Shown here: positions 43,430 through 56,689 of the stretch, one piece after another
Layout of the letters: every line of letters begins with the position of its first letter
Numbering within the stretch: position 1 is the first letter of the stretch
From: Pseudisothecium myosuroides
Taxonomy: Eukaryota > Streptophyta > Bryopsida > Hypnales > Lembophyllaceae
Assembly: GCA_951799445.1 (NCBI GenBank)
Contig: OX637287.1
Span: 41,135,724-41,199,723 of the forward strand
DNA: 64,000 bases
Direction: 5' to 3'
Made by a program: the position numbers and the translations under genes
Notes under the pieces: generated by a model
Seen by the model: only the letters and a program-made list of their open reading frames with translations
Database searches by the model: none
Told to the model about the DNA's origin: nothing

Positions 43430-43881
43430 ATTTAAAATGAAAAATGAAAAATGAAGAAAATGAAGAAAATACTAAAACCAATTTATTTTCCAATAGGCCC
43501 AAACTCTAAATTGCAATAAAATATTTGATTATAAAAATTATTATTATTTTTCAAATTTGAGGGAAGAAAACTAGATCTATTAAGCTTTATTGCATTAGTT
43601 GAACACAAATTCAAAAAATACATGTTTGATGGTCAAAATTGAGATGAACAACAAGAAGCTTGAAGTTGTCAAAATACACTATGTGTGATGTATTTTGAAC
43701 CAATTTTTTTAAGTTAGGACTCTTTAGAAATCCAAAAGTAGTCTAGATTTGCAAGGATGATCCAGCATAGCCATATATAGAACTTTAATGACTAAAACGG
43801 ATGAAAATCATGCAATCTACATTGTAAACTTCAAATAACTTTGCCATTAAGAAGACACAAATTGAACACCTCATATTTTCA
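43430..43881. repeat. Type 3-like repeat fragment next to a type 1 element
   Basis: Contains aattgcaataaaatatttga, gaaaactagatctattaag and caaaatacactatgtg, equivalents of the type 3 interior near 4470-4640. The type 1 element starts directly after it, repeating the nesting pattern at 4.8 kb. Confidence 0.4.
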
Positions 43882-43885
43882 TCAA

Positions 43886-44925
43886 TCCCTAAAGGACCAC
43901 AATCTTTTTTCCATTAAAAGACTCTTAAAATTGCCATTTCTATTGCAAAGAAGAAAGAATTGTGAAAATTGATATTTTTTTTTTGCATATCTAACCATAG
44001 GATCTTGCATTAGACTAGTGTAAGAATGTTTGAAAGAAATTTCAAAAACTTTGGCCACATATTTTGCAAGATATGTGTATTCAAACTAAAAAAGACAAGT
44101 TTTTTTGTACCTTAGGCAACTACACTAAATAGTGAAATTAGGTTGCCCCAGACTATAGTTGACCATGTCTGAAAGTGTTAGATATGAGAAATTAGTGTGG
44201 GGCAACCTAATTTCACTATTCAGTGTAGATTATTTGACTTTGAACCTTCTTAACTTAAATCTTTTGCACTAAGGAGTTTTTATTTTTATTTATTTTTATC
44301 ATGGAGAATTGAATTGAGATTATAGGAAAAAAAATTATATTAAAAAAACTTAATTTTCAACCTTCAAAAATTTATTAAGTAGAAACATGTACAAAACATA
44401 GGAAAAACTACATTGGTAATATTTCTAACATAGATTTGAAGCATACTAATCCCAATGGTGAGATTGTTATAGCAAGCAATCTTAATCCTACGGGATTTCA
44501 GTTTTTTGAAAATATGTGAAAATTGAGTTAAGAAAACAAATCCAATAAGTTATTTTCTCAAGGAAGATGCTATAATTGCAAAAAAAACAAGATGCTCCAT
44601 AATTTTTGCATCCTTAATCCAAATGGAATGAATAAAAGCTTTCCCTTATAGACAAAAATATGATCTCTAAGAAATAAATTTTATAAATTTTATTTTAATT
44701 TTTTGTAGATTTCTTTTGTTACCCAACAAGGTGAAAACTATGCTTAGGATGCCATAACTTTTTCTCCCATGCATTGATTGAAATAAAAACTTGATTCCCC
44801 CAAAGCTAATGCATTTCTCTATCTTAATAAAAAGTTTCAAAAAATCACAACAAAATCTGAGACCCTAGGAGCCAGCCCGAAATCCATTTTGTCCCCCATA
44901 AGACAGGACTTTGGTCCTTTAGGAG
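43886..44925 (+). mobile_element. TTAA element, type 1, with nested insertion
   Basis: Left flank TCAA (43882-43885), right flank TTAA (44926-44929). Ends TCCCTAAAGGACCAC and tggtcctttaggag. Interior as in other type 1 copies (ctaatcccaatggtgagat). It is 1040 bp because a 103-bp element is inserted at 44123. Confidence 0.75.
44123..44225. mobile_element. 103-bp TA-flanked miniature element nested in type 1
   Basis: 28-bp terminal inverted repeats starting CACTAAATAGTGAAATTAGG / CACTGAATAGTGAAATTAGG (one mismatch), flanked by TA at 44121-44122 and 44226-44227. Sister type 1 elements lack it (ggactagattttttgac continues uninterrupted), so the insertion and the TA duplication are supported. A TA target suggests Tc1/mariner, though the ends are not Stowaway-like. 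Confidence 0.8.
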
Positions 44926-45084
44926 TTAATCAATACTTTAAATTTCACCAAGAAACAAAGTTATTTTTTTCTCTTCTCATTGCAAAGGCTTGCGGTTGCA
45001 TGGCTAACTACACCTACTTGTGACATGTGTCTCGAACCACCCCTAAAAATTGAAAGACATTAAACACATCCCACAAAGTGGACC

Positions 45085-45310
45085 ATGCAGGGTGAATTTC
45101 CCCTTGGGGAAAGTACAAGAATTTTTTAAATTTTCCACACATGATGAAATTTGCAAATTCTGAATTCATATTTACAATTAGAGGCCCCCAATGAGCTACA
45201 AGAAGTGAAGAACATAGAATTAACATGGCACAAAATTGGGGGCTTCTTCTTTACAATTATGCTGCAAAATACAAAATTCACCCTACATGGCCTACTTTGT
45301 GGGACAAATG
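45085..45310. repeat. Fragment of the 41757 repeat family
   Basis: Shares cacatgatgaaatttgcaaa, ttctgaattcatatttacaa and aggccccc with 41757-41991 and 46140-46440. No ends preserved. Confidence 0.45.
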
Positions 45311-45532
45311 TAGCGTCCTATCCAAAAATTCTCCTCCAAAGTATACAATTCTATTCACACGAGCCCAAGGTCAATTCTTTGGATACCCCTTTTTCCAGCA
45401 CTTTAAAAAAACTCATTGTTTCTTTACACAATGTCAAAAACGTATTCTAGAATCCTTTTTTGACTACCAACCCGAACCAATCCCGCCAACCGACCTTTTT
45501 ACAAGTCAAAAATAGGAACCACGCTCAAACGC

Positions 45533-45850
45533 TTATTCTTCTTCCGCATCATCACCGGCATAGCTGCTATCCGTGGTCGTAGCTGGAGTCGGACTTTCCC
45601 ACCAACAGTTCTGGTCAAACCGGCAATGCCGTCGTTGGTCGGTTCAGTACAGAACTGCTTGCGCAGCAGGTTGCATGTGAGGGTGGGTCTGGCCGAGACT
45701 GGACTTGCTTAGTTGTGTGCTTGGGGGCATATCCAACAACCCGATCGATCTGGATGAAGACCATGATTCGTTTGCAACGAACTGATTTTCCTCGCACACT
45801 TTCTGTACTTGGGTGCAACGCTTCTGTTGAAAAAACTGGGCCCATGGCAA
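45533..45850 (-). pseudogene. Possible C-terminal protein-coding fragment, unidentified
   Basis: This stretch is much less AT-rich than its surroundings. On the minus strand one frame reads FFQQKRCTQVQKVCEENQ, ESWSSSRSIGLLDMPPS, a TGA, then CRFDQNCWWESPTPATTT and an acidic end AGDDAEEE before TAA (45533-45535). The Ser/Gln-rich, acidic-tail style is like plant transcription-factor C-termini such as MYB proteins, but I cannot identify a family. The in-frame stop suggests a relic. Other frames are also open for long stretches, which lowers certainty. Confidence 0.35.
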
Positions 45851-46039
45851 AAACTGGCAGGGAAGTACACATGCTCAAAGTCAGTTGACGCCCAGAGCCA
45901 CATTTGATTATTCCTGGCAGGAGAGAGCTTTGTTGGGGGGGGATTGATGGGCCCCTCCCATCCCTTCCCTTCCCTCCTATAAGGTAGGAGGCTAAAAAAT
46001 GGTCGAGCTTATAGCTGCACAACGAGACTCATGCGGAGA

Positions 46040-46500
46040 CTGTTTTGCCCCTGGGGAAAATGTAGGAACTTTTTATTGGAGGACACTAAATCCTCCATTC
46101 AAAGTGGGCCTTGCGGGCCAAATTTATCCCTGGGAAAAATGAAGGAATTTTTTATTTTTCACACAAATTTTTTTTTGCAAATTTTGAATTCATATTTACA
46201 ATCAGAGACCCCAAATTAGATAGGAGACATCTACAACATACCCTAGACACAGCTCAAAATAGGGAACAAGATTTTACTTTTCCCCTCAAGAATTTGCGTT
46301 TTCACCCTGTTGGTCCCGCTTCAAATGGAGGATTTAGTGTCCTGCCTTTTTATTTGCGAGGCATGATAAAATTTGCAAATTCTGAATTCATATTTGCAAT
46401 TAGAGGCCCCAAATTAGCTAGGATAGGTCTAGAACATACCCTAAAGACGGCACAAAATAGGGGGTCTTTTTTTTACATTGACCCCTGGTTTTACTTCCGC
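46040..46500. repeat. Clustered fragments of the 41757 repeat family
   Basis: Two related blocks (about 46130-46265 and 46350-46465) share attttgaattcatatttaca/ttgcaattagaggcccc and aaattagctagga-type strings. Non-coding. Confidence 0.5.
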
Positions 46501-48999
46501 AAGAGGCTCGTTGCACAACTGTAAGCTCGACAATCAAAAACCACACATCTAAGGGCGGGTACACCTTTTTCATATACTTCGTATTTCCTTGGAGGCGAAT
46601 ATTTTTAGCTCATTTTTCAGACAAAGAGAAATAGATGAGGAATCTAACATAAATGGTTTTGTATTTTTTTCAAGAATTTTTGAATTATTGATGAATTTTT
46701 AAATAAGTTGGGTCATAGGTCCCCTATTTATGACCCTAGGTCTTTCATAAACGGTTCACTTGCAATTCTAAAGAAAGATGGGGAAAGCAACTGGGAGAAC
46801 GATTGGCTCTTTGTAATTAATTATGATTTTTTTCCTTGATTCATTCAAGGACTATAGAAGTCAATTTTAGAACCACCTCATGTCCATTTATATGTTCCAT
46901 TTTTAATGCCCGTGTCATTTTAGAGCCTCCTACCTTACTCTCATATTCTCACATAGGCCCAAGGACTACTTCACAGTACGTCCCAAGTTCCTTTGAATTC
47001 TCAAAATGGCCGATTGGTGGAAAGTTGAAAATGGAGACAAAGAGCTTCACACTGTAGCGACTAACAAAACTCAATACAAATTTGAAACGTTTCATTCAAA
47101 CAACCATACCATAACGTAAGCATCAAGGAACGAAGTCCAAAAGTGGATATATGAAAGTTGTAGTGTGCTACATAAGTTACTACATGTTATCATGGAAGTT
47201 TGAAAAAAAAATTAGTTGTGATTTGAAAGAAAATTCATTTCAAAGTTAGCCATGTCTAAAATTCAGTTTTGCTCACTATGATTTGGAATTACTTTATCTT
47301 TTCCCAATTTTTTCTTATAACTTCAAAAAACTTTTTGTGCATTGGCATGTTGGTATGTATTATTTCAGATTGTTGTACAAAAAAATTGAAGGAAATTGAC
47401 ATTTGTAGAAATTAAAATAGCAACAATTTGACAAATATGCAAATGATGTTGGTTCTCACAATACTTGAATGTTTTCGGGGGAATGAGAGCATGGGAATGC
47501 ATTAGCCATTGTAGAAAGAGTATTGCAACATGGACCATTGTTATATGTTAATACTCTTGCATTTGAAATATTTGTTGAATCAGTATATGCATTCAATTTA
47601 TATTTTACAACCATATAATGCATTTTTAGGTTCAATTTTTTGTACAAAGACTAGACTTCATGATGCATATAATTGATTCAATAAATCCAAAAAAATAAAA
47701 TTAACACTATCCATTTCATCAAAAAATTGAATTTTTTTTGAAGGCCAATGTAACTTTTGGAGTATTGTAGACACTAAATTGGAACTCAATATTCCAAAAA
47801 GTAACCTTAGGTTCTTCAAAATTGAAAAATCAGAAAATGAGGCTTATCAATTAGGATTAGGAGAGTAGGAATATGGTCTTTAACTCTTTATTATCAGACC
47901 TTTGGTGACCCAAAGCACATGCAATTGTAAAGTATTAAAATGAGAATGTGATGGTTGAGATTTGATATGGAAATGCGGCATTACAAAAATAAGAGGAAGT
48001 GAAAGACGCATTTAATATCAAAATGCTCCAAAATTTATAACCGGTTGTTGACTTTTCAACTCTAATGTGGCACTGCCCCATTTGAAAACCATCACCATTG
48101 CCATTACAAGTTGCAACTCATAACCTTCTTTCCTTTCAACTTGCTTCCTACACTCTTGGATCATGAAGATCAAATGTTGAGATTGAAAAATGAACAACCG
48201 GTTATGTATTAGATAAGTGATGAGCCGCGCTAGTGGCGAATAGGTTATCTAATATATAACTTTCCTCCCCATAGTGCTGTAAAAATTTGAATCTTTAGGT
48301 TTCAAGTTTTAGGTATCAACAATAAATCCAACTGCCAATGTTTATGATGTATGAAGCATTGTCAATGACTTTTGTTTGCTATATCCTTCCACAGTTTATA
48401 AGGTATTTTTACATTTTTGGAGATTTGGAAAACTAGGGGTTCAAACGTAAAACTAGAGCCTATATTTGTGATGTCAAACTTGATGAAATTAGTTTTATAT
48501 GCTATATTCTCCCACTATAAGTGTCAATAAGAGTGAAAAATATTTTAATTCAATTTCCAAACATGAAATCATAAAATCTGTAGAAGTCATAAAGTTTCTA
48601 AACTTCTTTATGAAAATTTGAAATTATATTAGAATTTTGAAGAAAAGTCAAGGAAATTTACATAAAATTCAAAAAAACTTCAAAAAATTTGAAGATTTTT
48701 CAATAGGCGTATATTATATTAGAAAAAATCACAGTGTGAAGTAAATTTATATCACTCTAAAATTATAAAATGACTAGACCTTGGTAATGTGTTAAACAAT
48801 GGGGGGAGGTTGGATGAAATTTTGCCATCTCAAATAAAGAAAAGCTAATATATTGATGTCCCTCTAAATTTAATTTAATAATATGTTGCCCTGAACACCA
48901 AAATTACAATAAAAAATAAGTGTTAAACTTCCAGTTGTTGGTTGGACTTCAATTCAACTAGTGTAGCCATGTGTTGTTGTCACACCCAAAACAAAATTA
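46501..48999. other. AT-rich intergenic DNA, no gene seen
   Basis: Contains type 3-like decay at about 48550-48760 and a small inverted pair, gtattagataa (48208 area) / ttatctaatat (48245 area). Nothing coding recognised. Confidence 0.4.
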
Positions 49000-49009
49000 A
49001 AAGTCATTT

Positions 49010-49395
49010 TATGAATAAAAAATAACTCAAGAATCCATAACTTTCAAATAGTAGGTCCAAATGCCACAAAACAAAGCCCATGCATCCCTCCTCGTCAAAG
49101 GGTTTCCAACTATACCAAGAATGTGAGAATTTGACACACAGTTCAAAAAATACATAATTTAACATGATTTAGTAATTTTTAAGAACCCAAAATAACTCAA
49201 AAATCAATAACTTTTCCGCCATGGGTCCAAACGCCACGAAACCAAGCCTGTGCACCCCTCCTCGCCGAGGGCTTTCCGACGGTACCAAGCACGCCCCCGG
49301 GGGACGCACGGTCCGGGAGATCTCAATGTGACAAACAAAACAAACAAACAAACAAACAAACAAACAAACAAACAAACAAACAAACAAACAAACTG
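49010..49395 (-). repeat. Less decayed copy of the 29.4-32 kb repeat plus (CAAA)n tract
   Basis: The minus strand from 49395 reads a (TTTG)n tract, then tgagatctcccggaccgtgc, cgaggaggggtgcacagg and tggcgtttggacccatgg, the same order as the units at 29-32 kb but GC-rich with CpGs kept. A second, decayed unit lies at 49010-49130. The microsatellite runs about 49332-49391. Confidence 0.8.
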
Positions 49396-49748
49396 TCTTA
49401 AGGTATGGATTAAGATCATTATTGTGGCTAAAATTTAGATCAAGATTAAGAGGCCAGAAGTTTTTAAAATACACTAGTAATAAAGTGATCTATGGTATAA
49501 ACATCTAAACCCTTTGTAGAAAAATTAGAAATACGTTGTAGAAAAACGAGGGCAATTTCCAATACCTCTTGTTGTTTACAAGTTCAAGCAACTGTTTTAA
49601 GAAATTTAATTAAAAATCATAATTCTTCATCGTGTAGTATGCATTTGAGATCATAAGCCATAATGAGGATTTGGAGGCATTTCAAGGTAAAGTCTTATAC
49701 AATGTGCAAGAGAATTGAAGGCAAAGGCTAAAAAAACAAGGATTCATT

Positions 49749-49951
49749 CACTACAAGAGAAAGGGGTGTTTTAAGTAGTGTCCTAGGCATCACGTCTTTT
49801 AAGTAACGTCTTTTAAGTAAAATTTTAAGTAAAATTTTACTAAAAAGACAATCTTTTTAGTAAAATTTTACTTAAAATTTTACTTAAAAGACGTTACTTA
49901 AAAGACGTGATGTCTAGGACACTACTTATAACACTCCTTTCTCTTGTAGTG
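49749..49951. mobile_element. CACTA-type miniature foldback element (younger copy)
   Basis: 203 bp. Both ends read CACTACAAGAGAAAGG. The 3-bp target duplication ATT is perfect (49746-49748 and 49952-49954). The body is an almost perfect palindrome with repeated gtcttttaagtaa steps. Same family as 25856-26044. Confidence 0.9.
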
Positions 49952-49989
49952 ATTCAATTTTTCACAATTGTAATCCTTGAAGGACTAGC

Positions 49990-51100
49990 GGAGGTAGTCC
50001 AAATTTCCAAAATTGTGAAGATGCATTATGAAATGCAACTTAAAATAATAATTTAATGATAGTTCTCAAACAAAAGTTCAAAATATGATTCATAGGTATC
50101 TATATGGTTTGATCAACTACTACACTAACCAATATTTTTTAATAAAATTTGAAGCAAAATATTGAAAGTTCCTTCTGAAATCAATTGTGGTTTGAATACC
50201 TTCTGATTTTCAAAAGAATTTTTTTCCTTTAATTTCAAAATGTTAAGTTCTATTTGTAAAAAAATTTGAAATTTGAAATTTGAAATTTTATTCAAGTCAT
50301 TTTGAAGTGTCATTTTTAAACTAAAAATTAATTTTGTAAAGATAGACTTCCTAGTATCCTTTGAATAATAGAATATTTGAAAAGCAAAGTCTTTGGAATC
50401 TATCCCATACAAATGGTAAAAAAACTAATGAATGAAAAAAAATCTCTAAAAAAATCAATGAATGAAATAATGTATTTTATGTACTTGGGTTGTGTTTATG
50501 TTCATCTGTTGTTACAAAATTTGAACGTCTAGTCGTTGACCCCTTAAGGACCATTTGAAGAGATTTCCAAAAATTGTGAAGATGCATTATAAAATGCAAT
50601 TAAGAATCATAAATTAACGATGACTCCCAAACAATAGTTGTAAAATATGATTTATAGATTGTATCTATACAGTGAGATCAATTAGTACACAAACCAATAT
50701 TTTTCAATAAAATTTGAAGCCAAAAATTGGAAATTCCTTCTCAAATTAATTGTAGTTTGAATGCTTGTGATTTTAATAAATAAAAAAATTTAAGTTCAAA
50801 ATATTATACTCTAATCATAGTGCTTTTTGAAGACTTTTAGTTTACTTTTTTTATTCACATTCCTTTTGCAGGGTCATTTTTTGAACTAAAAAAGGTGTTT
50901 TTCATACCATACCTACTAGTCAACACTTTGAATTATACAATATTTCCAAAGCAAAGTCTTAAAAATCTATACCATACAAATGTTAAAGAACTAACACAAG
51001 AATCTTCAAAAAATTGTTGAATGAAAAAAAAAAGCATTTTTGTGTACTTTTGGGATGTGTTTGCATTCATCTGTTGTTCAAAGTTTGACTACCATATCTC
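49990..51100 (+). repeat. Direct duplication of a roughly 0.53 kb AT-rich unit
   Basis: Unit 1 (about 50000-50525) and unit 2 (about 50565-51090) share attgtgaagatgcattat, aaccaatattttt, aaattccttct and, at their ends, gtgtttatgttcatctgttg / gtgtttgcattcatctgttg. They are diverged by substitutions and small indels. A solitary cccttaaggacc lies between them. Confidence 0.7.
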
Positions 51101-52494
51101 ATCCCTAAGGAATTAAAGGATTAAGGAAAACTTTTAGATTATCATTCCAATGGTGTAGGGAATTGATGGGGTCCATGTTAACATCCAAAAGGACAAGAAC
51201 TATCCTCCCTACAATTCACAATAGGAAGCAATTCCCTATATGTTTTTTTTGCTTTGACCACCTTTAATGTGTCCTTTTTCTTTCTTCCAAGAAATAATTT
51301 GATTGAACTACATGCAAAAAATATTCCTTAAATTGTCCTTCTTTTGCAAAAAAAAACACTTATGAATTCTAAAAGTCCAAATGTATGTGAGGTCGAAAAC
51401 GGAATGACAAATTCACAATGTGCTACTGGACCTTAACGGAAGGTGAGACATATCGCTCACCCACATGGTACAATTGTGACAATCAATAACGAGTACCTAC
51501 ATAATGAGAGGCTTTGTCCTTGTAGGAGTCGTCGTAGCACTACCTTGCTTTTTGAGTAAAGGCCTACTAGAACGTCTTCCCATTCATCATAGTTGTAGCT
51601 TCTGTGGATGCAAACCCTCGATCCATCCAGATCCAATAAATAAGAGCAAGGAAGAATGAATGTTGCAAGTCAGGGAATAGAACAGATGCCATCAAATTTT
51701 GTGTCAACTGAACCTGCAGGAGGTCTGTTGTTTCTTGAGGACCAAGCTTCTTGGGCTCTCGCAAGGGCCACTTGCAGCAAACCCGCATTCAATCTCTCCA
51801 AGTAAGTTAAGTTACAAGAGCAGATCATTTTCAATACCGGTATGTTTTCTCACAAGGCAAATGCCACCCATCTTGCCGTGCCTCCCCATCAAAGGAACTT
51901 GAGGTGGAAGCACACATAACCGTCAACAATAAGCAATTCAGCATAGTTGGAGGCAACTTTTCCTAAAATCGATATTTTTGTAGTATTAGCAAGTGAAAAT
52001 GATGAATATTCAAATAAATAAATAGATTTTTTGGATGTGGTATGTAATATCTATGATTTTTCAAAGAGACTGCTCCCTAGACCACTGAAACTGTCACATA
52101 GGTGGACCCAAAACTGAAATCACTAGTTAGCAAATGAGAGTGAGGTATGTGTTCTTCAAATGCGTCAGCGAATCAAAGCCAAACATTTCAAGGACACATT
52201 AATGGGAAGTCTAGGGACAGATTTGGTAACAGTCTAAGGTTCAGGAATGGGAGCAAGGACGCTAATGGGTGTTTCTACCTTAGCTGCACCGTGAACCACA
52301 TTCATCATTCTTGCAATCATGCTGAATCACTAAAGAACTGCCTGAGCTCATGTTTACACTACAAGCAACAACTAATTTTGCAACAATTTCATAACACTTC
52401 ATGTAACATAGTACCTTTTCAATTTTGGCAACAAATAATTATTTTGGAAGGAATTTGTAATTTTAGGAAATTATAATGATGACTGCCGAAAATC
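51101..52494. other. Intergenic DNA with a dispersed repeat
   Basis: 51945-52200 is related to 32430-32690. 51560-51900 is less AT-rich with short open frames on both strands that I cannot assign. Confidence 0.35.
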
Positions 52495-52498
52495 TTAA

Positions 52499-53424
52499 CC
52501 CCTAAAGGTCCAAACACCGTTTTTTGACAACATAGCGATTTTGGGCAGCTCACTACGAGTGGAGTTGTTATTTTTTTTTTTTGAAATTTTCACACAAGAT
52601 GTGCCCAAGGAGTATCTTTAAGGCCCAACAATTTTCATAACTTTTGACTACATGGTTAAAAAGTTATTGTATAATATGTAATTTTTGGTGTACGGCGGGC
52701 AGCCCGGGCAGCTCAAAAAAATTCTTTAAAAATCATTTTTTTTAAAAATAAAAATTTGAAATTGGTTCTTTAGATTAATATGTACGTGGAAAGCTTTAAA
52801 TCATTCCATTTGGATTAATGAGTCAAAAGTTATGAGGATTCTTAGTTTGAGGGTAGTTATGGAATCTCTACTCTAAAATAAACTTTGAAGTCCTTTATTT
52901 CACTCAATTTCCAATATTTTTGAAAAAAAATAAAAACATTGGATGTAGATTATTTATTACAACATTACAACCCTTGGGATTGGCATTTTTCAATTCCATA
53001 AATAAATTCTTAACAATTTAGTGTTTTGAATCATTCTCTACTTCTTTCTACTTACTATTTTTTTCCTATATGTTGTGCAATTCCAAATGATCTGAAAATT
53101 TTCAAGCATGTAGCCAACTTGCCTAGAAGAATGAATCCAAAAAGTAACCACCATTTTGGGCATGTTTTCATACAAATGTGACCTTGTGAAGTGCAGCTGC
53201 CCGGATTTTCGCTGGGACAAAAAAAGGGGTTTTGTCAATTCAAACGCTAATATCTTCCAATCCGCATGGTGGAAAATTCTGAAATTTTTTCCACATCTTC
53301 TCAAACCAGTGTTCTATAAGATCTTACGGTCCAAAAATGTTTTTTTTATAAAATTTGGTACTTGTATTAGAAATGGCAGTTTTGGAGCGGTTTTGGTGAA
53401 AACATAGTCTCAGACCTTTAGAGG
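52499..53424 (+). mobile_element. TTAA element, type 2, with intact GC core
   Basis: 926 bp between TTAA 52495-52498 and TTAA 53425-53428. Ends are CCCCTAAAGGTCC and agacctttagagg. The core gcccgggc lies at 52702-52709. The interior matches other type 2 copies (gaagtgcagctgcccggatt, tccaatccgcatggtgg). Confidence 0.78.
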
Positions 53425-53547
53425 TTAAAAACTAGTAGCACCTACTGCCATTTTGAACACACTTTAATGAACTTGATCACAATTTGAGGTATGAAAATAG
53501 ATTTAACTTGATTTTCTTATAAATGCTAAAATGAAAGGAAGTCTTAA

Positions 53548-54472
53548 CCCCTAAAGAAATTTCTTTAGGGCAACATAGAAATTTTGGATAGGTACGTGTG
53601 ACTGGAGATTTGCATATTTTAGGTTGAAATTTGAATAGAAGGTGGGGATGAGGAATATCTTTCATATGCACTAAATTTCATGACATTTGGAAATAGGAGT
53701 AAAAAGTTATTACATGATATGTAGTTTGATTCTCAACTCGGGCAATCCGGGACTCTGGACTGATAAAAAACATCATTTTTTTCAGAAATAAAAATTTGAA
53801 ATTGGTTTATTAGAGTTATATATACATAGGAAGCTTTTAATCATTCCATTTCAATCAATGAGTCAAAAGTTATGAGGAGTTTTAGTTTGCGGACAATTAT
53901 GGATTCTCTACTCTAAAATAAACTTTGAAGTTGTTTATTTCACTCAATTTTCAATATTTAAAAAATGAAATAAAATCATAGGATGTAGATCGTTTATTAC
54001 AATATTACAACCATTGGAATTGACATTTTTCACTTCCAAAATTAAATTCTTAACAATTTAGTAGTTTGAATCATTTTCTATTTCTTTCTACTCACTATTT
54101 TTTTCTTATTTGTTGCACAATTCCAGATGACTTGAAAATTTTCAAGCATGTAGTCAACTTGATTAAAAAAAGGATCCAAAAAAGTACTACCATTTGGGAC
54201 ATTTTTTCATAGAAAAGTGAGCTTGTGAAGTGCAGCTACCCTGTTTTTCCAAGGCCAAAAAAATGATTTCAGTAAATTTGAATGCTTATATCTTGCAATC
54301 TACGCGGTGAAAATTTTTGAAAATTTTATCACGTGTTCTGAAGTTAGCATACTACAAGATCCTATGGTTACATATGTCAAAAAAAGTTATTTTTTCAAAA
54401 ATTCGGTACTTGTACTAGACATGGCAGTTTTGGAGCATTTTGGGTGAAAACATAGTCATAGAACTTTAGAGG
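53548..54472 (+). mobile_element. TTAA element, type 2
   Basis: 925 bp between TTAA 53544-53547 and TTAA 54473-54476. Ends are CCCCTAAAGAAATTTC and gaactttagagg. About 120 bp downstream of the previous type 2 copy and in the same orientation. Its core has decayed to gggcaatccggg. Confidence 0.75.
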
Positions 54473-54476
54473 TTAA

Positions 54477-56689
54477 TTGATTCTTCATATATTTTTTGAA
54501 AAATGAAACCATACATATATCAATCGCCAAACGTTTACATGAAAATCCCCACAAGACTGACTAGACTATCCTTTGAAAAGATGCAAGCAGATGTTGTTCT
54601 TGCAATTTCTTCCCCCTCCCCCTTTTGAAAAAATCCAAAGCCGTTGATATCGATTTAAAAAAATCCCCCCCTCTTCAATTTTGTTGATTTCCAATTAAAA
54701 AAATAAACACGTTTAATGCTACAAAGGAAATATCAAAAAGAGATATCACTTGAGCAAGAAATCAAACCATTCTTCATCTCCGGTAAGGTCTTGAAGGTAT
54801 GTTTTTGATTTCCAATCCTCATTGAATCTCCATGAAATACAAAATTTGTATTTCTTTCTTTTGTTATAATTTATAAAGATATCATTTTTCTGGATTGGGT
54901 ACTAGAACATTGTTGCTTTTTTTAATACTTGGAAAATATTATGTGTACACATCAAAGGTCATTGCAGGTCAAGAGCACTTCATTTGATAATGTCTGGCAA
55001 TATAATCCATAGAATTTATCAAGTTTCGAGTGCTCTTGAAATTCACCAAGTTGTTTGTAAATTCTAGGGTTTGCAAGGGTATGTGATTAATTGGCCAATT
55101 ATAGAAATAGTCTCAGCCTCGCCATTGTAAAAGATAAACTAAAATTGCCTTATTGATGTTGTTGTTGTTTGGAGAGTGCTATGTCAGATTTTTTGGAAAA
55201 AAGTTAATTTTTGTTTTCACTTTTGGGTTATTTATTATTATTATTTTTTATTTTTTATAAAAATTCTGACAGCATTATTGTTGGTTTAGAATAGGGAGAA
55301 CAGCCCTGAAACGGCCCTCTCGAGGCCTCAAATCTCTTCTAATGCTTTGTTTCAACCTCCCAAATGTATATGTTTTCCAACTTGTAGTCGTTTGCATTTA
55401 TGTCTTAATTTTTTAAGTTCCGTCAAAAAGGAATTGTCTGTTTACAAAGATTGAATGAAGATTTGTATACAATTAAACATTTCTTATAAGAACCTTTGCA
55501 AGTTCATTGCACCTGATATCTTGGTACAGTGGTAGATTTGAATGGCATAGGTTTTGTGGAAAGAAATTGGTTGTTTATCGTGTTGTTTACAAAGATACTT
55601 GAATCATAATCGCAAAGATGGAATGAGATTTCATATTAGATTGTGTTCGAAATCTGAATGCTAAAATTTTATGATAGTTGTATACTTATTATTTTTCAAA
55701 TTTTGCAGGAAAGAGGCAAAAGGGGACAAAGAAAGAGAAGGAGACATGAAATTGAAGACAAGATTGTTGAAAAGATTATTTAGGATTTAGGATTGAATGT
55801 AAAATTATTACATTCAATAGAAAAATGGGTAATTTATACCTTTGAGAATTTGTATTAAATTTTTACAACCAATGGAAAATTGACATGTGCATCTTTTTTG
55901 TAATAATTTATAGTGGGTTTTTTTTTATTGTTTTTGAAATCATTTGACACTATCACCTCAAAAGAGGCAATAACTGTTTGTAACATACTATGCTATATTA
56001 TACTACAAACTAAGTATAAATGATTTTCTATAAAACAAATCTAAACTTTGTCAATCATTCTTGTCCTTTCATACATGTAAGATGTGTCACATGCCAACAT
56101 TGAGCAGATTTAGAGTAGTGATACATTGAGTAGGTTTTGGATATTTATATAGTTGCCAAATAATTTACTAATTCAATATTTTGGATGATGAAATTTTTTG
56201 AAATCCCGTTTTTGAAATTGCCGAAGTTGATAAGTTAAATTTTATTGAATATTTGATAGAAATTGTTGAAATTAAAAAGGTACTACAGTAACCTCACTAA
56301 ATGTAATAAATCAACAAAAGACATCAGTTTATTGCATGTCTCCTGCCAAAAAGTTGTAAGGTGGGTACCCCAAAATCATCATTTTTTGCTTTTGTGCCTA
56401 ATTACTATTATTAGATTGGTCAAATTTTCATATTTTCTTATTGGAAAGTGAAAGGAAGTTCCATTGCAACAAAGAATGTGACATTTAAATGCTTATGCAA
56501 AACTTAGGAAGGGTCAAAGTTTTTTTGGCTAGAAGTTCTAAAATAATTTCTTCAACATACGTACATATTGATTCTGGAGATGTATATAGTGATGATGGCG
56601 GTTTTAGGCAAGATGTAATTTTTGGTGTACCCACCTTAAGCTTTTGAAAATTGGAGTGAGGACATTCTCTAGCCCGGATATGATGTTAA
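54477..56689. other. AT-rich intergenic DNA, no gene seen
   Basis: A purine-rich stretch at 55708-55770 encodes Lys/Arg/Glu-rich residues in a short frame but has no other support. Confidence 0.4.

Noticed and set aside
46111..46524. 137-codon open frame
   Set aside because: Runs through two copies of a non-coding repeat and repeats its own motif; composition artefact.
49169..49474. Frame encoding a VCLFVCLFV repeat peptide
   Set aside because: Translation of the (CAAA)n microsatellite.
52147..52476. 109-codon open frame
   Set aside because: Lies partly in a dispersed repeat shared with 32.5 kb; no recognisable protein features.
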